Source: Cardinalis cardinalis (lineage: Eukaryota; Chordata; Aves; Passeriformes; Cardinalidae). Taken from it: DNA of 64,000 bases. Positions within the stretch are counted from its first letter, which is position 1, and each line of letters opens with the position of its first letter. The translations under genes were made by a program, and so were the position numbers. The notes under the pieces are model-generated. The model had not been told where the DNA came from. It did no database searches and saw only the letters and a list, made by a program, of their open reading frames with translations. The stretch spans positions 817,769 to 881,768 of the forward strand of contig JACDOX010000217.1 of the NCBI GenBank assembly GCA_014549065.1, in the 5' to 3' direction. This document shows, in pieces, positions 58,336 to 64,000 of this stretch.

Positions 58336-61300
58336 ACTATTCCTGCTCCTTAAGAGCCATCAAATGAACAGGCCTCTCTTGCAGATAACAAGCTGGTCAC
58401 CAACAGGGAAGTCAAGAGTAAGGAAANGTTATCCTTCCCTCTGAATTTTCTATGTTCATTCAGTTGTGCCATGATTTTCATGTCTGGTATTCCTCACTTT
58501 TTAATCTCTATAAAAATGATTATAGGAGTACTTATTTAAAGAAGTATGCTGAAAGGGCAAAGGCTTTCTGTCTTGAGAACCCGTTTACCTGACACTCTAG
58601 CAGAGTCCCATGTGTAGAAACTCTCCTAGAACAGACATCTCAAATCAATAATTATTTCATTAATATCACTTGTTCGCCTCTCTCAGATATTTCATCCTGA
58701 CAGTTCAGCTCTGTGATAAGCCCCATAAAATTCCAATGTAAAATGGTCCAAGCTCTTTCAGTAGGACAAACCCTGCAATGAATTCAACNGCCTCTCCCAG
58801 TAAATGCCTCAAAAGAGAATCCCTAAACACAGTTTTTTTGGCAATAGGAGGCATCAGGAGCCAGGTTTGAGCTGTACCAGGCACAGATGTTGGTGGAGGT
58901 GCTTTATTTGGGCTCAGGCACTAAAACCCATCCTCAATCTGCCAGGAATAAAAGGTCAGTCCTGAGAGAATTTCATCCTTCAGCATGCTGTCAATGAAGC
59001 AGGGAACACAAACCCTTTCTGTNCTGCCCACACTCTATGCAAAACCACTGCAGGGAGGTTTGCCAGCTCTGCAGCATCATCCAGCCTAAACTCAGTCCTG
59101 CAGGAACAGCCTGTGGGCTCAGCCACCTCTGGGATCCCTGGAAGATGCTCATTTTACTACCCACAAACCTGACAGTGAAATCACAGACAGAGTTTCCAGA
59201 TAGCAAAAGAACAGGAGTGAAACGTGTTTCAAATGCTGCATTTATTCTCCTGCATTTAGCAGCTGGAACCAAGAGTCACACAGCTGGGCAGTCATGAGGA
59301 TTCCAACCTTCAGGAACCATCATGGAGCACTCCCCCAGCTTCCAGCAAAGACTTGCTCCTCCTAAATCACTGCTTATTCCTCTGCCTCTTTGTCCAAGTT
59401 TTTTTTTTTTTTCACTGAAATGCATCAACATTTCATGAACTGCCCCAAATCAAGGACAGTCTTGGACAAGTCATTTCCAAATCCTCATAGCCAGACATAC
59501 CCCACTGCCTAAGTCAGTATTTGAGCAGCTTCCTAGACTCCATTATCCAGAAAATGCCAGGTTTCCAACAGAGCAGATTTTAAATAGTAAGCCTTTGGTT
59601 ACTGTTGCCTTAAAAGAAAGCTCCTAAAACATGTTTTACAAGCATTTTTCTGCTCTCCAGTAACACCTGGAAGTGCTTGGGACTGAAGGAATATGCAAAC
59701 TACAGATCAGATGCAGAAATCCTTATTTTCAGGCAATTTTAAGAAGCTTATTTTTTAGCTTTACAAGTTATATAAAAATACTGCCCAGAGAACAAAAACT
59801 AATAATAATCAATTCTGTGAAGAGGAGAAAACAATCCTTGCCCTGACCCTTCCATATCTTNGTGGAGTGGGAATCTATGGTTAAATTCCAAGTAATTGAT
59901 TAAAAGAAAATCCATGACAGTCCTGATTTTATTTTCATCCCATGATTAAATACACATCACGCCTTCATTAGCAAAAATTACAGATGGGAACAAAACAGAT
60001 GCCCAAAACANATCCTGCCAGAGTCCTTGAAAATTAAAATTTCCTTGCATCAACTCTACCTGATGCCAAAAATGTCACAGGCTTTTTACTGAGGCTGTTA
60101 TCAGTAGTGTACTTTGAATCCTTTGTGCTACTANGCTAAAAAAACTCCTCTGTTTGGATTCCCAGTTACATTTCCTAGCATTCCAGCTGGCTGCTGGGCA
60201 GGGGCAGAACACAGGACTACAACAAATGGTAACAAGCCCTTGCTTTTGGCACTCNGGTTAGAACCCAACTCTGACCAAATATACAAAGAATCATTCTAGG
60301 ACTGATTTTTTTCAGCACTGCTGATAAACCATTCTCCCAATTGAATATATTTCATTTTGCAAAAAAGACACAGCAGTAAGATTTCTATCTTGAAAACATC
60401 AACAGATGGATCACAGAGGGAGGACTCACCACTGTGCACAAGAATGCCTTGATTCCTATCCTGGGAAAGGACTGGAAGTATTTATTGACCCTTAAAGATC
60501 TCCTGAGCCCTGGGAATGAGGAGAAGCATGGAAAGTAGGAGAAGCAATTCCCTGATAAGCAAACATGACCTTGCCTGTGAAACAAAACCTGATTGCCTAA
60601 GAGGGCCTCCTTGATGTTTGAAAGAACAAGTTTATTGTCACCTGCAAATGTGTTTGTCGAGGCATGAAGAAATCTCATTTTCCTGCCTTTCAAGCAACAG
60701 CAATATTCTGAGATTACAAAACAGAAGAAATGAAGGCAACGAAATTGAGCAAAAGGATTGCACACAGAAGTTTATAAAACACATANAAAAAAAAAAGAAC
60801 AAGGAATGGATAGTTATGCTTTGAATTCTTTTGGATTTATGCAGTTAAAATCCACCCTGAGAAATTCACTGGAAAACTTCTTGTCATTGTGGCTCTACAG
60901 ACATTCCCATATGGCAGGTTAATAATGAAGGAGGCATATGTCACACACCAGAGGCTGCAACATCACACCTTTATGTATTCATGAGATCAGGGAAAGGAAC
61001 TGGCCAGGCATGAACACACTCAGGAAAGGGAGACTCAAAAAACTCCCTCTGTGGGAAAAGAGCTGAGCTACTTCAGAGGAGACACAATTATGCTAAGTCT
61101 GAGAACCTCGGAAAATCTGAATTTAAAGTACCAACTGGTCCTTTTTGGAAAGTGCTGTGGATTTTGTACTCATTTCCCTGCCTAACAGCCACTCTCATGT
61201 TCATTAAAGAGCCAGTGCTTACATTGTTCCCTATTCCACTGCACAACAGAGAAATGAGATTTTTGCTTTGTAGGATACCTTTACCTCTATAGGTCACTGC

Positions 61301-61554
61301 TTACCAGCACAGAAATTAAATATCAGATAATCTTTATGTTTCAAACACAAATACNATTCGGTTATATTGGTCTCTGTATTTAATTCATCTGATTTTCCTC
61401 TCTCTTGCAAACTTGCAGCTTCCCTGAAACAAGTGAGGTTGTAGCAAGGACACAATTTATGGGCAAATTATGCAAAGCAGAAATGTTTCTAGGGCAATGT
61501 TTTATAGTCCCTCAGAGCTCCATACATAGTATTTTACTGTGCACTCCAAAAGCA
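58336..61554. other. Intergenic DNA downstream of EEF1AKMT2
   Basis: No exon, RNA gene or clear repeat was recognised. Part may be a longer EEF1AKMT2 3'UTR if the proximal poly(A) signal is not the main one. A T-run lies at 59400-59412. Confidence 0.5.
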
Positions 61555-61560
61555 TTTATT
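61555..61560 (-). terminator. EEF1AKMT2: EEF1AKMT2 candidate poly(A) signal
   Basis: A - strand AATAAA 53 bases beyond the EEF1AKMT2 stop codon. If used, the 3'UTR would be very short; more distal signals may also work. Confidence 0.45.
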
Positions 61561-61612
61561 TACACACGTGTCTGAGGTTTTCTGTCAGGTTTAAAGTTCA
61601 GACTTTTCTCAT

Positions 61613-61740
61613 CTAATCTAATTTGTCCAAGATGGATGGCCTCACTTTTTTCCTTTGGAAAACCAATGCTGTTACACTGTTTCCAATTCTTCCTCCAAAG
61701 CAAAACTTGGGTGTTGGCAGCTCCTCCAGAANTTCAAATC
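61613..61740 (-). CDS. EEF1AKMT2: EEF1AKMT2 last coding exon (C-terminus)
   Basis: On the - strand this follows CTGGCAG (AG at plus 61741-61742). The first two bases complete a split Gly codon with the exon before. It encodes FE-LEELPTPKF then CFGGRIGNSVTALVFQ, then a basic tail RKKVRPSILDKLD and TAG at 61615-61613. The first part matches the family C-terminus I recall for METTL10 (LEELPTPKFSFGGRSGNSV, then LVFQK). The tail runs about ten residues past the human end as I remember it. One N (61732) hides one residue. This region forms the last beta strands of the methyltransferase fold. Confidence 0.95.
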
Positions 61741-62487
61741 CTGCCAGACAGAAATTGAAACGCTTTTATTAGAAGGAAGTTGTTTTATTCGCCTCTTGGA
61801 TAACCCTTTGCAAACCATTCTTTATTCGTCTGGAAAACTTGCAAGTCAGTTAATCTGTGAGTTTACAGGACTGTATTGTTACACTGCACCACTGCTCTAT
61901 ACAGCTGAAACTCTTCCATGGATAATAAAAATCCTAGCTGGCTGACTTGCACAAATTAATGGCAGAAAAGATGAGAACTTGCCAGTAATTTCGGTTCCCC
62001 AGAAGGGATGGTTGTTTCAGATCCACACTGAGTTTCAAGCCTCAGGCATGAGATTCAGGAGCTGACAGGCATGTAAAAAANCCCCTAAGTGGATCAAGAG
62101 TGATAGAAAAGGTCACAGACTTGCCAGTTCCCCTAAACATGGGAAACAAAGTTACCCCAANTTCGGATTAATCAAAGGGTGAACTAGGTCCGGTCATCAA
62201 GGACCCAAAAAGTATCAGCCAGCCACACACACACTTTCCCAGGGTAATTAGACTGAAATTCCCAACCTCCAAAGCGTCAGCAAACCTGTCCTCCCTTGGC
62301 ACGGGCAAACACAGGAGTAGAAATTCCCGAGGAAAACAGAGGGAAGACAGGCTGGAGCATTTACTAATCGCTCCACCTGCTCTAATCCTGATCTGGGAAA
62401 GTCAATATGCTAACACACACATTAAAATTCCCTCAGCCCTTCCTGCAGCAACCCCACGTTGGCAGAGGGCTCTGCTCAGCTGCCTAC

Positions 62488-62704
62488 CTTCTCTGAACTC
62501 GTTCAGCAGCTCCTCCTTGGTCCAGTTGCAAGAGGTGATGAGGAAGAAGCCCTCTGGTTTCAGCACCCTGCCCAGGGATGCCACGTACAGCTGCCGCTTC
62601 CCCGCCGCGTCGCTGGGGTCCAGGCTGATGGCATCAAAAGTCCCCTTGTCAATGCAAANGTCAAAGCCTGACAGCTCAGCTGAGGGAGTCAGGAAGTCTT
62701 CTAC
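62488..62704 (-). CDS. EEF1AKMT2: EEF1AKMT2 penultimate coding exon
   Basis: This gene encodes the class I methyltransferase that methylates a lysine of translation elongation factor eEF1A, using S-adenosylmethionine. This 217-base exon lies between GTTTAG (AG at plus 62705-62706) and GTAGGC (plus 62487-62482). It reads VEDFLTPSAELSGFD, one unknown residue, CIDKGTFDAISLDPSDAAG, then KRQLYVASLGRVLKPEGFFL and ITSCNWTKEELLNEFREG. Landmarks are the acidic VEDF after strand 3, the strand-4 region CIDKGTFDAI and the strand-5 region FFLITSCNWT, all typical of METTL10. The unknown residue comes from an N at 62660. It ends after the first base of a Gly codon, in phase with the last exon. Confidence 0.96.
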
Positions 62705-63099
62705 CTAAACCAGAAGCCTGCAGCTGTGAGAACAATCTTCTACTGCTGAATCTTTCATGCAAAGCAAGACTTTAGGATANAAAGCCTCAATCCTGACAAT
62801 GGGTGTGCTCAGGGAGGGGTCACTCACAGTGCCATGGCAGCTTCTTTCTTCTCCACACATTGTGTGATGACCTATTTGCTGGNATCTAAAGCTCAAACTA
62901 ACACACTCGAAGCTCATTCTTTAAATCATTATCTGTACTTTGATCCCTGCCATGTGCCAGGCACTGCACAAATGCAGGAGAACAGACAGAGGCTGCCACA
63001 AAGAGATTTTACAGCTGGCACACAGGAGCAGAGACATGACACAGGTAGGGAGCAGGAGGGTACAACAGCACAGCAGAGAGCTCAGAATGACAGGCAGCC

Positions 63100-63315
63100 A
63101 CACAATCCCAGCGTGGCTGAGGCTGGAAGGGGCCTTTGGAAGTCATCTGCTCCCACCCCTGCTCCAACAAGGCCTCTCAAGCTTCCTGCTGTTCAGCTAA
63201 TGGTAGGCATTCTACCACTTAAGGATTTCTTCCTCTGCCTCAAGTCTGAAATTCAGAATGTAGCAGCTAAAATACAGAACTTGACACTTGGTAAACCACT
63301 ACCCTNTTCCAAGCA
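63100..63315 (-). mobile_element. CR1-like 3' fragment, antisense
   Basis: 'acaatcccagcgtggctgag', 'gctggaaggggcctttggaa', 'gtcatctgctcccacccctg' and 'ctccaacaaggcctctcaag' match the antisense CR1 terminus of a diverged subfamily. The part after about 63190 is less certain. It lies in the EEF1AKMT2 intron 62705-63536. Confidence 0.75.
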
Positions 63316-63536
63316 GGGAAACTCTCGTTAGCCTTAATGACTATTACAAACAAAAAACAAATAAAGACCAAAAATCTTCCTGTAAATAGATTTATTTGGG
63401 TAGAGTTCTCTCACAAATGAATCTCAAAAGACATCATTCATTCAGTACACTGAGTACATCTGAATATCAATTAGCTCATTTAATCTTGGGCTCAATTGCT
63501 TTCTATTTCCTCAATTACCTTTCTCCCAAGACTTAC

Positions 63537-63644
63537 CTTTAATTTAATGTTAGACATCCCTTCTTTGTCTCTTACTTTTTCTGAAAGCTGTATTGCAGAA
63601 GGTGAATAATCAATCCCTGTGAGATTCATGTAGCCAGACTTTGC
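63537..63644 (-). CDS. EEF1AKMT2: EEF1AKMT2 coding exon with SAM-binding motif II
   Basis: A 108-base exon (36 codons, phase 0 at both ends) between GTCTAG (AG at plus 63645-63646) and GTAAGT (plus 63536-63531). It encodes AKSGYMNLTGIDYSPSAIQL then SEKVRDKEGMSNIKLK. GIDYS is motif II of class I methyltransferases, where the acidic residue after strand 2 binds the ribose of S-adenosylmethionine. The glycine-rich motif I, expected just upstream, lies in exons beyond the right edge, so the gene is partial here. Its lysine end joins VEDF of the next exon, giving the family sequence IKLKVEDFL. Confidence 0.96.
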
Positions 63645-64000
63645 CTAGACAGAAGCAGAGAATCTTAATCAGTGTGCTANCAATTGTTTTTATCCAGCCA
63701 GAACATTCCCTACCTATAATCCATCTCATCTCTCCTTCTCTTAATAACAGGAAANAAACATAACTCACCTTTTAGTCATTTTTTATACCTGTTACCATTA
63801 CAAGAGCTCATTAGCTGAATGAGCTGAAATAACTTTATTCTGCTAAAAAAACCTCACCAAAATGACTGGTGACTGAAAGCTGGTTTATGTCAAGTGGAAA
63901 ACTGAGCACAACTGGGAAAAGTAACACCCTGGAGGGGAACAGGCTCTCTTATCTGCACCAAAAGTAACTTAGAAACCAGGAATTTTACGTGATTACATGA
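63645..64000 (-). other. EEF1AKMT2: EEF1AKMT2 intron (partial)
   Basis: Intron upstream of the motif II exon, cut by the window edge. No further exon was recognised. Confidence 0.8.

Noticed and set aside
58991..59272. - strand frame containing SGNSV, considered as the EEF1AKMT2 last exon
   Set aside because: The surrounding residues do not match. The true last exon is at 61613-61740, with correct phase and a full LEELPTPKF to LVFQ match.

Overview
The window is vertebrate nuclear DNA, most likely from a bird. Coding exons are tiny and far apart, splice sites are standard GT-AG, and the dominant interspersed repeat is the 3' end of CR1 LINEs in both orientations, with no SINE family that I recognise. 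Three genes can be supported from their exons: LHPP, FAM53B and EEF1AKMT2 (METTL10). From memory, the same order is found on human 10q26, so this looks like a conserved syntenic block. Many isolated N bases and one 130-base N gap mark this as draft assembly sequence.

Layout. 1-3803 is taken as the last intron of LHPP (+ strand). The last LHPP coding exon is at 3804-3894, with a short 3'UTR and a poly(A) signal at 4490-4495. FAM53B converges on it from the - strand. Its 3'UTR probably runs from 10253 down to about 6780, and its four coding exons are at 10254-10562, 24861-25555, 32047-32098 and 35126-35194. Joined in the - direction they give an uninterrupted 374-residue protein with all junction phases consistent. 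A 5'UTR segment precedes the start codon at 35195-35357. The 5' end lies most plausibly in a strong CpG island at about 51.8-53.4 kb, which contains the N gap. EEF1AKMT2 (- strand) begins beyond the right edge; its last three coding exons are at 63537-63644, 62488-62704 and 61613-61740.

The rest is intron and intergenic DNA. It holds about twenty CR1 fragments, several microsatellites, a 10-bp minisatellite, several local duplications (76 bp, 80 bp, 31 bp, 37 bp, and a roughly 390-bp head-to-tail pair), two dispersed duplicated segments in the long FAM53B 5' intron, and an AT-rich block almost without G on the + strand.

The genes do not form a pathway. LHPP is a HAD-type phosphatase (reported protein-histidine phosphatase), FAM53B a nuclear regulator linked to beta-catenin, and EEF1AKMT2 a lysine methyltransferase acting on elongation factor eEF1A. 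I saw no undescribed gene system. The observations most worth checking are the G-depleted block (possible cytidine-deaminase editing of a retroelement), a candidate alternative terminal exon inside the FAM53B 5' intron, and upstream reading frames overlapping the FAM53B start codon.
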